A stretch of DNA of 64,000 nucleotides. It comes from Undibacterium sp049340185. Lineage in GTDB: Bacteria > Pseudomonadota > Gammaproteobacteria > Burkholderiales > Burkholderiaceae_D. The notes below the pieces were generated by a model. That model ran no database searches, was not told the origin of the DNA, and saw only the letters and a program-made list of their open reading frames with translations. The stretch lies in contig NZ_JBMPPC010000002.1 of assembly GCF_049340185.1 (NCBI RefSeq), forward strand, positions 1 to 64,000, written 5' to 3'. Positions 36,809 through 44,537 of the stretch are shown here, one piece after another (within the stretch, counting starts at the first letter, position 1; each line of letters starts with the position of its first letter). The translations under genes were made by a program, and so were the position numbers.

Positions 36809-38065
36809 ATGCAGACCACAGAAAAAAACAAGACCGCACTCGGACATATTCGGGTTCTCGATCTGACACGCGTACTTGCCGGCCCATGGTGCGCACAAAA
36901 TCTCGCAGATCTCGGTGCAGAAGTAATTAAAGTTGAAAAACCCGGGTCTGGCGACGACACCCGCACCTGGGGCCCTCCGTATCTGCAGGACGCAGACGGC
37001 AACAACACGACTGAAGCAGCCTACTATCTCGCCGCCAACCGCGGCAAACAAGCAATCACCATCGATATAGCCACAGCAGAAGGTCAGCAAATTATTCGCG
37101 AACTGGCACAGCAATCCGATGTAGTTCTTGAGAATTATAAAGTTGGCCAGCTTAAAAAATACGGGCTGGACTATGACAGCCTCAAATTATTAAAACCAGA
37201 CCTGGTGTATTGCTCGATCACCGGTTTTGGACAGACGGGCCCATACTCTCATCGTGCGGGTTACGACTTTATTGTGCAAGGCATGGGTGGCTTTATGTCG
37301 CTGACTGGTGAACGCGATGACCTGCCCGGCGGAGGTCCGCAAAAAGCAGGTGTTGCAATCGCTGACCTGATGACAGGGATGTACTCAACCATCGCCGTAA
37401 TGGCAGCGCTGACCCATCGTGACCGCACTGGCGAAGGCCAATATATCGACATGGCACTGCTTGATGTACAGGTCGCGATGCTGGCCAATATGAACACGAA
37501 TTATCTTGCCAGTGGTAACGCGCCAAAACGCTGGGGCAATGCCCATCCCAACATTGTGCCTTACCAGACCTTTGCAAGCTCTGATGGTCATATCATTGTC
37601 GCAGCAGGTAACGACGGGCAATATCGTAAATTCGTTCAAGCGGGTGGACGTCAGGATCTGGCCGATGACGATCGTTTTATCAGTAACCCACTACGCGTGC
37701 AGCACCGCGACATATTGGTTCCGCTGCTGGCAGCCATGGTGCAGCAAAAAACAAAACAAGAGTGGATCGATGTGCTGGAGGCGGCGGGCGTACCTTGTGG
37801 CGCGATCAATTCGCTTGATGAAGTCTTCGACAATCCTCAAGTCATCGCACGGCAGATGCAGATGGATTTACCACATCCAAGTGCAGGTAAAGTCAAGCTT
37901 GTAGGTAGTCCGATGAAGATGTCAGCAACACCCGCAGTATATCCGCTAGCACCGCCCCTACTTGGGCAACATACCGATCAGGTGTTACAAGACTTACTCC
38001 ATTATGACGATGAAAAAATTGCCGGACTAAGATGGAGCGGCGTCATTGGTATTAAGCCGCTGTAA
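36809..38065 (+). CDS. CaiB/BaiF-type CoA transferase (class III)
   Basis: A 418-residue family III CoA transferase, which moves CoA between carboxylic acids through an enzyme-bound anhydride. The N-terminal VLDLTRVLAGPWCAQNLADLGAEVIKVE is diagnostic. The catalytic Asp is D186 in VAIADLMTGMY. SITGFGQTGPYSHRAGYDF is also conserved. Substrate cannot be decided; succinyl- or glutaryl-type donors are common in this group. An AGGAT ribosome site overlaps the space before the ATG. It is divergent from ugpQ with about 55 bases between, and no pathway partner is adjacent. Confidence 0.92.
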   Translation: MQTTEKNKTALGHIRVLDLTRVLAGPWCAQNLADLGAEVIKVEKPGSGDDTRTWGPPYLQDADGNNTTEAAYYLAANRGKQAITIDIATAEGQQIIRELAQQSDVVLENYKVGQLKKYGLDYDSLKLLKPDLVYCSITGFGQTGPYSHRAGYDFIVQGMGGFMSLTGERDDLPGGGPQKAGVAIADLMTGMYSTIAVMAALTHRDRTGEGQYIDMALLDVQVAMLANMNTNYLASGNAPKRWGNAHPNIVPYQTFASSDGHIIVAAGNDGQYRKFVQAGGRQDLADDDRFISNPLRVQHRDILVPLLAAMVQQKTKQEWIDVLEAAGVPCGAINSLDEVFDNPQVIARQMQMDLPHPSAGKVKLVGSPMKMSATPAVYPLAPPLLGQHTDQVLQDLLHYDDEKIAGLRWSGVIGIKPL

Positions 38066-38177
38066 CGCAACACCAAATTAAGGAATTAACGATTATTTAC
38101 CTTGTCACACAAACCAAGGTCAACAACCGTGCGCTACGCTGCGTTAAGGACATATCATCAATGTTGCGGAGTCTGTC

Positions 38178-38741
38178 ATGCGTAAAGTAGCGATCCTCAT
38201 TTCTGTCCTGGTCGCGAGCCAATTAACGGCTTGCGCCACACGGGGTTATCAGGCATACCAGGATTCTTCCAGTTCCCCATATCCGTCAAACTACCAGACA
38301 CCTTATCCGGCACAGAACCCAGCGTATCCTAATCAATATCAGCAGCCAGCCTACCCTCAATATACGCAAGGATATCAGGCACCTGCTCCTGCTTATGTCG
38401 AAGTCGCTACCATTGTCGGCATGCGTGAAGTCGGGCAAGCCAGTCATAATCAAGGCGGTGCTGGCGCTCTGGTCGGCGCTGTACTAGGTGGTGTGATCGG
38501 TCATCAGGTCGGCAAAGGCGATGGCCGCAATCTGGCGACACTCGGCGGCGCAATAGCTGGTGGCATCGTCGGCAACGAAGTCGAACGAAACAATGCTCCG
38601 CAAAAAATAAAAACCGAAATGACCTTACGTATGTCAAACGGCGAACAAAGAACTGTGTTGATTGAACCAGGTTCTTACTACCGGATTGGTGACCGCATCA
38701 AGGTCAGTCATCAGAATGGTCAGCTGAATATTGTTCAATAA
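38178..38741 (+). CDS. Glycine-zipper lipoprotein (SlyB/Pcp-like)
   Basis: A 187-residue outer-membrane lipoprotein. The lipobox LTAC puts the lipidated Cys at 19. Residues 25-75 are rich in Pro, Tyr and Gln with PAYP/PYP repeats, a flexible tether. A glycine-zipper pair follows at about 92-135 (GGAGALVGAVLGGVIGHQVG, then GGAIAGGIVGNEVE), and a C-terminal beta domain ends at NIVQ. SlyB-like proteins support envelope integrity under stress. GCGGAG precedes the ATG. It is a lone gene convergent with pyrF. Confidence 0.88.
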   Translation: MRKVAILISVLVASQLTACATRGYQAYQDSSSSPYPSNYQTPYPAQNPAYPNQYQQPAYPQYTQGYQAPAPAYVEVATIVGMREVGQASHNQGGAGALVGAVLGGVIGHQVGKGDGRNLATLGGAIAGGIVGNEVERNNAPQKIKTEMTLRMSNGEQRTVLIEPGSYYRIGDRIKVSHQNGQLNIVQ

Positions 38742-38763
38742 ATTTTCACTGCACTGTCAAAGA

Positions 38764-38799
38764 TAAAAAAGGGAGCTATATACCTATATGCTCCCTCTC
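38764..38799. terminator. Bidirectional terminator
   Basis: GGGAGC and GCTCCC arms with further pairing of TATA bases inside. The A6 run on the left gives a strong T-run for pyrF (minus); the plus side has a weaker T-rich tail. Confidence 0.85.
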
Positions 38800-38818
38800 T
38801 TATTCCTATTGATAAAAA

Positions 38819-39637
38819 TCAGCGATATTGGTTAATCGCATCTCGGGTTTCCTGCGCTATCCGTCTTGCCGCTTGCGCGTAGTCTTCAGAGATAACAGGT
38901 TTGGCGTATAAAATTGCCCGTGACGAATTGATCATCATGCCTGTACCTGACAGCGTCTTGCCAGACGAAACGGTTGCTGCAATATCTCCACCCTGCGCGC
39001 CAATACCTGGCACCAACAGTGGCATCTCACCTATGATCTGACGGACTTGCGCTAATTCATTCGGAAATGTCGCACCGACAACCAGCGCACATTGTCCATT
39101 CGTATTCCATTTGTTGGCAACCAGCTGAGCCACGTGCTGGTACAAAGGTTTGCCACCTGCATCTAAAAATTGCAAATCAGATCCGCCAGCGTTTGAAGTG
39201 CGGCACAGCACAATCGCACCACGATCTTTCCACTCCAAATATGGCGCAATAGAATCAAAACCCATATATGGATTGACTGTCACAGCATCGGCATCGTAGC
39301 GCTCGAATGCTTCACGCGCATATTGCTCAGCCGTTGCCCCGATATCACCTCGTTTAGCATCCAGAATGACAGGAATAGCTGGATAAGTCGTCTTGATATA
39401 GCGGCAAATGGCCTCAAGCTGATCTTCTGCACGTAAAGCCGCAAAATAGGCAATTTGTGGTTTAAACGAACAGGCGAGATCGGCCGTTGCATCAATCATC
39501 GTCTTGCAAAAAGCAAAGATTGCGTCCGGCTGGTTCGTCAGTTCCGGCGGGAAACGCGATATATCAGGATCTAGCCCAACACACAGGAGAGAATTGTTTT
39601 TCGCCCAAGCCTCTGTCAATTTTTCGATAAAAGTCAC
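38819..39637 (-). CDS. pyrF: Orotidine 5'-phosphate decarboxylase
   Basis: PyrF performs the last step of UMP synthesis. The 272-residue protein is of the longer type 2 form. It has VILDAKRGDIGATAEQYA with the catalytic Asp-Lys-Asp set, the early LLCVGLDPD motif, and LVPGIGAQGGD near the phosphate site. The start is GTG at 39637, supported by GAGGAA 7 bases upstream. It is a single gene, convergent with the lipoprotein gene. Confidence 0.97.
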   Translation of the reverse strand: MTFIEKLTEAWAKNNSLLCVGLDPDISRFPPELTNQPDAIFAFCKTMIDATADLACSFKPQIAYFAALRAEDQLEAICRYIKTTYPAIPVILDAKRGDIGATAEQYAREAFERYDADAVTVNPYMGFDSIAPYLEWKDRGAIVLCRTSNAGGSDLQFLDAGGKPLYQHVAQLVANKWNTNGQCALVVGATFPNELAQVRQIIGEMPLLVPGIGAQGGDIAATVSSGKTLSGTGMMINSSRAILYAKPVISEDYAQAARRIAQETRDAINQYR

Positions 39638-39807
39638 GATTATTCCTCTATATATTCTTTACGCATATTTTTGCAGCATTATCATCCGCACCAGATTCAT
39701 AGCTCAGATAGTTTGCCATAGCCATGCATTATAACTTGATGGAATAGTCGTTAATCCCTGAAACGTCCGAATACCGACGAGGTATCACAGGCATCTATGT
39801 TTCTTAT

Positions 39808-39836
39808 TTGATTATCCATCTCATAAGGTCGATAAT
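39808..39836 (+). promoter_or_regulatory. Candidate promoter of ohrR
   Basis: TTGATT, a 17-base spacer, and GATAAT, about 50 bases before the ohrR start. Good sigma-70 spacing. Confidence 0.55.
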
Positions 39837-39886
39837 TAGATGAAACCATTATCTCTCGCTCATTATTTCCATTTACCTCTGTCACA

Positions 39887-40348
39887 ATGAAAAATACCGT
39901 TCCTGGCCAAATCGATTTACTAGCGCTGGATAATCAGTTTTGCTTCGCCTTGTACTCCGCATCTCTGGCGATGACAAAAACCTACAAGCCTTTGCTAGAT
40001 AAAATCGGACTAACCTATCCGCAATATCTGGTCATGATGGTGCTATGGGAGCACGATGGCATTTTGGTCAAGAACATAGGCGAAGCCTTATTCCTTGATT
40101 CTGGTACCTTAACTCCACTCCTGAAGCGAATGGAGGCAGCAGAGTTGCTTACCCGTAATCGAGATGAGATTGACGAGAGACAAGTCAGGATACATCTGAC
40201 AAAACAAGGCAAATTACTGAAAAAAGCAGCAAAAGAAATTCCCCTGCAAATCATGTGCGCTAGCGGACAAACTAAAGAGACTCTGATCAATTTAAAGACC
40301 CAACTCTCTCAGGTTAGAAATGATTTAACGGAAAGCAATTTATCCTAA
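39887..40348 (+). CDS. ohrR: Organic hydroperoxide-sensing MarR regulator OhrR
   Basis: A 153-residue MarR-type repressor that senses organic peroxides through cysteine oxidation. The sensing Cys is C19 in NQFCFALYSAS; a second Cys, C124 (QIMCASGQ), lies 105 residues later, the same spacing as in the two-Cys OhrR of Xanthomonas. The winged helix spans about 55-105, with DSGTLTPLLKRME as recognition helix. The target gene ohr follows, with a palindromic operator between them. Two-Cys OhrR can re-form disulfides and so acts as a reversible switch. Confidence 0.93.
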   Translation: MKNTVPGQIDLLALDNQFCFALYSASLAMTKTYKPLLDKIGLTYPQYLVMMVLWEHDGILVKNIGEALFLDSGTLTPLLKRMEAAELLTRNRDEIDERQVRIHLTKQGKLLKKAAKEIPLQIMCASGQTKETLINLKTQLSQVRNDLTESNLS

Positions 40349-40387
40349 GGCGTAGTTATTTTCAAAATTTTTCGCAAATTAGATTGC

Positions 40388-40404
40388 ACGCAATTTAATT
40401 GTGT
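40388..40404 (+). promoter_or_regulatory. OhrR operator in the ohr promoter
   Basis: ACGCAATT-T-AATTGTGT is an 8-1-8 palindrome with a single mismatch. It closely resembles the TACAATT-AATTGTA type of OhrR site. It lies about 108 bases before the ohr ATG, next to AT-rich sequence suited to a -10 box. Confidence 0.72.
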
Positions 40405-40511
40405 ACTATTATATTTTCACTGGCAGATAAAGCCACATTAGAATCAATTTTCAGACTGGCTTTACTATAATTTTGACGCAACTCTCACGCAAGACAACTC
40501 AGGAGAATCAC

Positions 40512-40931
40512 ATGCAAGTTCTTTACACAGCAAATGCGACAGCAACCGGTGGCCGCGATGGTCGTGCCGCTTCAGATGACAATCAATTAGCAGTTAAACT
40601 GACTACGCCAAAAGAGCTCGGTGGCGCAGGCGGTGAAGGGACGAATCCTGAGCAAATGTTTGCCGCAGGCTACTCAGCATGCTTTATCGGTGCGATGAAA
40701 TTTGTTGCAGCCGCAACGAAAATTGCATTGCCTGCCGAGACATCTGTGAACGGTTTAGTTGGCATTGGTCCAAATGGCAAAGGCGGATTCGGACTGGAGG
40801 TCGCACTGAATGTCTCCATCCCAGGTATGGAACGTACTGCAGCAGAAGCACTGGTTGCGAAAGCGCACGAAGTTTGCCCCTACTCTAACGCGACACGTGG
40901 CAATATTGATGTGAAAGTCACCGTAGTGTAA
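40512..40931 (+). CDS. ohr: Organic hydroperoxide resistance protein Ohr
   Basis: Ohr is a thiol peroxidase that reduces fatty-acid and other organic hydroperoxides. The 139-residue protein has both catalytic Cys, C57 (YSACFIGAM) and C122 (EVCPYSNATRGN), with R16 and E47 in place. I choose ATG 40512 (MQVLYTANATATGG) because AGGAGA lies just upstream; the open frame extends 13 codons further back without conservation. It is regulated by OhrR through the adjacent palindrome and followed by a strong terminator. Confidence 0.97.
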   Translation: MQVLYTANATATGGRDGRAASDDNQLAVKLTTPKELGGAGGEGTNPEQMFAAGYSACFIGAMKFVAAATKIALPAETSVNGLVGIGPNGKGGFGLEVALNVSIPGMERTAAEALVAKAHEVCPYSNATRGNIDVKVTVV

Positions 40932-40966
40932 CCAGCATCAGTAAATCAGCACCAATTCAGTAAGAT

Positions 40967-41005
40967 TAAAGCGCCCGGAAAATTATTTTTTCCGGGCGCT
41001 TTTTC
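40967..41005 (+). terminator. Terminator after ohr
   Basis: AAAGCGCCCGGAAAA against TTTTCCGGGCGCTTT, a long perfect stem with a 5-6-base loop and a T-run. Confidence 0.93.
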
Positions 41006-41019
41006 GCTAAAATGACTGG

Positions 41020-42012
41020 ATGACTACCTCATCAAATCAAGTAAGCAGTATTCCTAATCTCGGTAAACAGTTCCTAGCTCAGGAATTGACATATGCAAAA
41101 CTGATACCGGCTTTGCGCAAGGCATTTGCCAGCGACATGGTTGCACCACGCAGGCATGTGCACACATTGTCGGAAAACCCCGCCTCTACTTTATTACTCA
41201 TGCCAGTCTGGCAAACGCACGGCACAACCGGTGTCAAGCTGGTAACAGTGGCGCCTGAGAATAATGAAGCCCCATCGGTGCATGCCATCTTTATCCTGTT
41301 CGATACGACGACCGGTACACCCCTCGCCATGATGGATGGGGAGGAACTAACGCTCAGACGAACCGCTGCCACATCAGCCTTGGCCTCTGCTTATACATCT
41401 CGCGCTGACAGCGAACACCTGCTAATGGTTGGAACAGGCAAACTGATTCCCTACCTCGCAACAGCACATTGCCAGGTACGCCCCATCAAAGTAATTACGG
41501 TGTGGGGGCGATCACAGGAAAAAGCAGAACAAAGTCTGCATGCAATACTAGAACAACGCGAACTACCGAAAAATATTCAGTTAAGCGTAGCAACAAATCT
41601 CAGCAAAGCGGCAGCGCAAGCGGACATCGTCAGTTGCGCAACAACTAGCAGCCAAGCCATCGTGATGGGACACATGGTGAAAGCAGGTACTCACCTTGAT
41701 CTGGTAGGTGGATTTACACCCAATATGCGTGAAGTCGACGATACACTAATGGCGAAAGCACAGGTTTTTGTTGACACCTATGCAGGCGCACTAACTGAAG
41801 CGGGCGACATAACACAAGCATTGGCAAATACTTGTCTGGAACGCAGTTCGATCGTCGCAGAACTCGCAGAGCTGGTAAGCGGCGAGCATCGCGGCCGGTC
41901 AGACGAGCAACAGATCACTCTCTTTAAATCGGTAGGCACTGCGATTGAGGATTTATGTGGAGCAAATCTAGCTTGGGAAGCCTATCAAACAAGTATGGTG
42001 AGGTCTATCTGA
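41020..42012 (+). CDS. Ornithine cyclodeaminase/mu-crystallin family protein
   Basis: A 330-residue NAD(P)-dependent enzyme of the ornithine cyclodeaminase/mu-crystallin family. Members deaminate ornithine to proline or reduce cyclic imines such as pyrroline-2-carboxylate. Visible features: the active-site Lys strand TTGVKLVTVAPEN, MDGEELTLRRTAATSALAS, the dinucleotide-binding LMVGTGKLIPYLATAH, and the DLVGGFTPNMREVDD block. Ornithine versus imine specificity cannot be settled. It starts 15 bases after the ohr terminator, with no partner gene near. The frame begins with a plain ATG without a clear ribosome site. Confidence 0.88.
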   Translation: MTTSSNQVSSIPNLGKQFLAQELTYAKLIPALRKAFASDMVAPRRHVHTLSENPASTLLLMPVWQTHGTTGVKLVTVAPENNEAPSVHAIFILFDTTTGTPLAMMDGEELTLRRTAATSALASAYTSRADSEHLLMVGTGKLIPYLATAHCQVRPIKVITVWGRSQEKAEQSLHAILEQRELPKNIQLSVATNLSKAAAQADIVSCATTSSQAIVMGHMVKAGTHLDLVGGFTPNMREVDDTLMAKAQVFVDTYAGALTEAGDITQALANTCLERSSIVAELAELVSGEHRGRSDEQQITLFKSVGTAIEDLCGANLAWEAYQTSMVRSI

Positions 42013-42146
42013 CGGTTCATTCGCTATTACATTTACTAACAATACTTACCCTGCAACAACTTGGTTTTCTTGATCTACTGCTATATCCTTGTTAAGTATC
42101 AACAGACTTCAAGTTAATTTATAAAAACTAACTTGCACCAGTTATT

Positions 42147-42752
42147 ATGAAATCAGCACTATTAGATTTGTCACAAGAAGCCAAACTATCAAAAAGCATC
42201 AGGCAAATCTATTACGACTTTAAAAATCTCGGATACTTTGATCAGTACGGTTCTTCTTGTGTTGCCATGGCTGCATTACTTAGCAATTTGTTGGAAAAAC
42301 AAGGATTCAATACGAAAGTGCAGGCATGCTATGCCATTGTGAAGAATTCAGATCAACAATTCTTTCTCGGGTACAAAGGTTATGCAAAAACAGGGCAAGT
42401 GGAAGGTCACGCTGTGTGTATTGTTAATGATCGTATTTTGATTGATTTTGGTCTGGGTAATGTAAGAAAAGATTTCGACTCACAATTTCACAGAGCAATT
42501 TGTTCCGACATTGATATGAATCCAAGTCAAGGCTATGTCGCAAGGATTCATATTAATGAAAAAACCACTATTGAATGGCACACAGACTGGATTCCTCCTG
42601 ACATTGCCAACGAATACATGCAGCAAGCTCCTTTGTTAGAGCCAATTATCAGTAATTACGAGCGTTACAAGAAAAACAGAATTGCTTTTCTTATTAAGCA
42701 ATTAGTATTTCAGAATAGAAAAATATCTGTAAACAATATCGTTCGTATCTAG
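42147..42752 (+). CDS. Unknown protein with a possible Cys-His-Asp catalytic triad
   Basis: I do not recognise this 201-residue soluble protein. The layout recalls transglutaminase/papain-like folds: a Cys at a helix start (YGSSCVAMAALLSNLLEKQG, C38), then GQVEGHAVCIVNDRILIDFGLGN with H88 and D100 on adjoining strands. There is no signal peptide or membrane segment. The gene is visibly richer in A and T, and in Lys, Asn and Ile, than its neighbours, which suggests recent transfer. It is isolated, with 134 bases before it and no clear terminator. The function is open; the triad is an inference from spacing. Confidence 0.6.
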   Translation: MKSALLDLSQEAKLSKSIRQIYYDFKNLGYFDQYGSSCVAMAALLSNLLEKQGFNTKVQACYAIVKNSDQQFFLGYKGYAKTGQVEGHAVCIVNDRILIDFGLGNVRKDFDSQFHRAICSDIDMNPSQGYVARIHINEKTTIEWHTDWIPPDIANEYMQQAPLLEPIISNYERYKKNRIAFLIKQLVFQNRKISVNNIVRI

Positions 42753-42819
42753 TGAAAGAAATGCCGTCGCTCATAGTAAGTACTAATTTTATATTCAGCT
42801 ATTTAACTGACTGTCTCTG

Positions 42820-43023
42820 TCAACCACTCAAAGCCTCTTTAGCCGCCTGCTCTGGTGTCAGTCCGTCAAAAAATAAATCGGTGAACCAATCGATTTCTTC
42901 TTCAATGTGTTCTTGCGCTTGATGCAAAGTCGCGCCACCGGCGACCAAGAATCCCTCAACTTCAGTGCACCATGCAATCAGCGCTACAGTGTCAGGATCA
43001 AGTTCTTCATTTTTCTTTGCCAT
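42820..43023 (-). CDS. Small acidic protein, function unknown
   Basis: A 67-residue acidic protein without signal peptide. It opens MAKKNEELDPDTVALIAW and continues with helices rich in Glu and Asp (HIEEEIDWFTDLFFDGLTPEQAAKEAL). A GGGGAG ribosome site lies 9 bases before the ATG, which supports real translation. It follows the DUF1501 gene on the same strand by about 105 bases. No domain was recognised. Confidence 0.65.
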   Translation of the reverse strand: MAKKNEELDPDTVALIAWCTEVEGFLVAGGATLHQAQEHIEEEIDWFTDLFFDGLTPEQAAKEALSG

Positions 43024-43127
43024 GCTATTTCTCCCCGACGATCAATACGTCTGACTATTAAACCGATAGTAAGACACTCAACTTGTACTTTACCATGGGA
43101 GTCGGTCGGTAAGCACCGCTCAAGTGA

Positions 43128-44528
43128 TCAGACAAAACCCAGATTACGTGAACTTGCATTAAAATTTTTGAGATTGGGCAGCAAGGACAATAAATCTGTA
43201 TCAGAGGCTCCCAGCCATTTCCCCAGCGTCGCGGCATATTGATCAACCGACGTCGTAGGCAGTAAGCGACCCTGCCCCACATCATCGGGCCCGTCACTCG
43301 CGACAGCAGGTGGTGTACCGTAAAAGCGCTTGCCGTTGACCGCGCCACCGAGCATAAAGTGCATGCTACCCCATCCGTGATCTGAGCCGTCATTATTTCC
43401 ACTCAAGGTACGGCCAAAATCAGACGCAGTAAAACTGGTGACGTTATTAGAAACACCCAGCTCAACCGTTGCACTATAAAACGCGGACAAAGCATCGGCG
43501 ACGCTTTTTAATAATCCCGGATGCGTATCCAGTAATCCATCATGGTTATCAAAGCCCCCCATAGATACAAAAAATACCTGCCGCTTGGCGCCTAATGCAC
43601 TAGCGCTGGAGATCATTCTGGCGACCATTTTTAACTGATCCCCTAAATTGTTATTCGCAGGAAAGACCGTATTGATTGCTGGCGCGCCAGCTAACGCAGA
43701 GGTCAAGGTATTATTTGCATCCATGGATCGCCGCGTAACACGGTTATATTCGTTTTCAAATAAATTCGCGCTAGTCTGACTCATCAATGCCTGTAACGCA
43801 CTTGAGCATGCGGCAGAACCAAACAACGGCTTAGTAGAGGCTGATAATGGTACGGATCCTGTTGTCGATACCTGATACTGGACTGCGGTATTCCCCGACA
43901 AATACACGGCATTACCAGAGACGTTCACGCACGTAAAAGTGGAATTGCCATTACCGGACTGAAACAAGTCGCCCATCCTGCCGCCCCAGCCTGACACCGC
44001 CCCCTCAGGAGCGGACGATTGCCAGACAGATTGCTGGTCGTTATGCGAAAAAAGTTTTGGCGGTAATGGCACAGTTTTATTTGTGTATTGTAATTTGCTG
44101 GTCGGCTGTATCAGCGTGCCGACATTCAGCAACACGCCCATCTTGCCAGCATCAAAAATCGGTAGCAACGGAGCCAGCTCTGGCGCTAGCGCATATTGCC
44201 TGCTAAATCCGGCATTATCTACAGGAGCAAGCGAAGGTGTCAGTATGGTCGATGACAGGCTATCCCGGCTATAAGCCAATGTCGGACGCAGTTGCTGGTA
44301 AGCCGCATAGTTACTGGAATCATACGGTACCAAAGTATTACCGTAGTCATTCCCGCCATACAGAAATACACACACAATCGCCTTATAGTCGTTCGCAGTA
44401 GCGGCCGATGCCTCTGCCATGGCCGCCAGATTCAGCGCCCATGGTGTAGCGACGCCAGCCAAAGAAAGTGCCGATGCTTTTCTCAGAAATGCCCGACGTG
44501 AAGCACCCATCTTATTCATATTGTCCAT
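43128..44528 (-). CDS. DUF1501 protein with Tat signal
   Basis: A 466-residue exported protein of the DUF1501 family (alkaline-phosphatase/sulfatase-like fold, function unknown). A twin-arginine signal is at the start: R11-R12 in SRRAFLRKAS, hydrophobic stretch to about 38. Family motifs include VCVFLYGGNDYGNTLVPYD, FFVSMGGFDNHDG and TASDFGRTLSGNNDGSDHGWG. It starts 9 bases after the DUF1800 gene, its usual partner, so they form an operon. AAGGA precedes the ATG. Confidence 0.9.
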   Translation of the reverse strand: MDNMNKMGASRRAFLRKASALSLAGVATPWALNLAAMAEASAATANDYKAIVCVFLYGGNDYGNTLVPYDSSNYAAYQQLRPTLAYSRDSLSSTILTPSLAPVDNAGFSRQYALAPELAPLLPIFDAGKMGVLLNVGTLIQPTSKLQYTNKTVPLPPKLFSHNDQQSVWQSSAPEGAVSGWGGRMGDLFQSGNGNSTFTCVNVSGNAVYLSGNTAVQYQVSTTGSVPLSASTKPLFGSAACSSALQALMSQTSANLFENEYNRVTRRSMDANNTLTSALAGAPAINTVFPANNNLGDQLKMVARMISSASALGAKRQVFFVSMGGFDNHDGLLDTHPGLLKSVADALSAFYSATVELGVSNNVTSFTASDFGRTLSGNNDGSDHGWGSMHFMLGGAVNGKRFYGTPPAVASDGPDDVGQGRLLPTTSVDQYAATLGKWLGASDTDLLSLLPNLKNFNASSRNLGFV

Positions 44529-44537
44529 GATGCTTCC

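Noticed and set aside
36754..37008. 85-residue N-terminal extension of the glycerophosphodiesterase frame
   Set aside because: It overlaps the divergent CaiB gene, lacks conservation, and a GGAG site supports the start at 36753.
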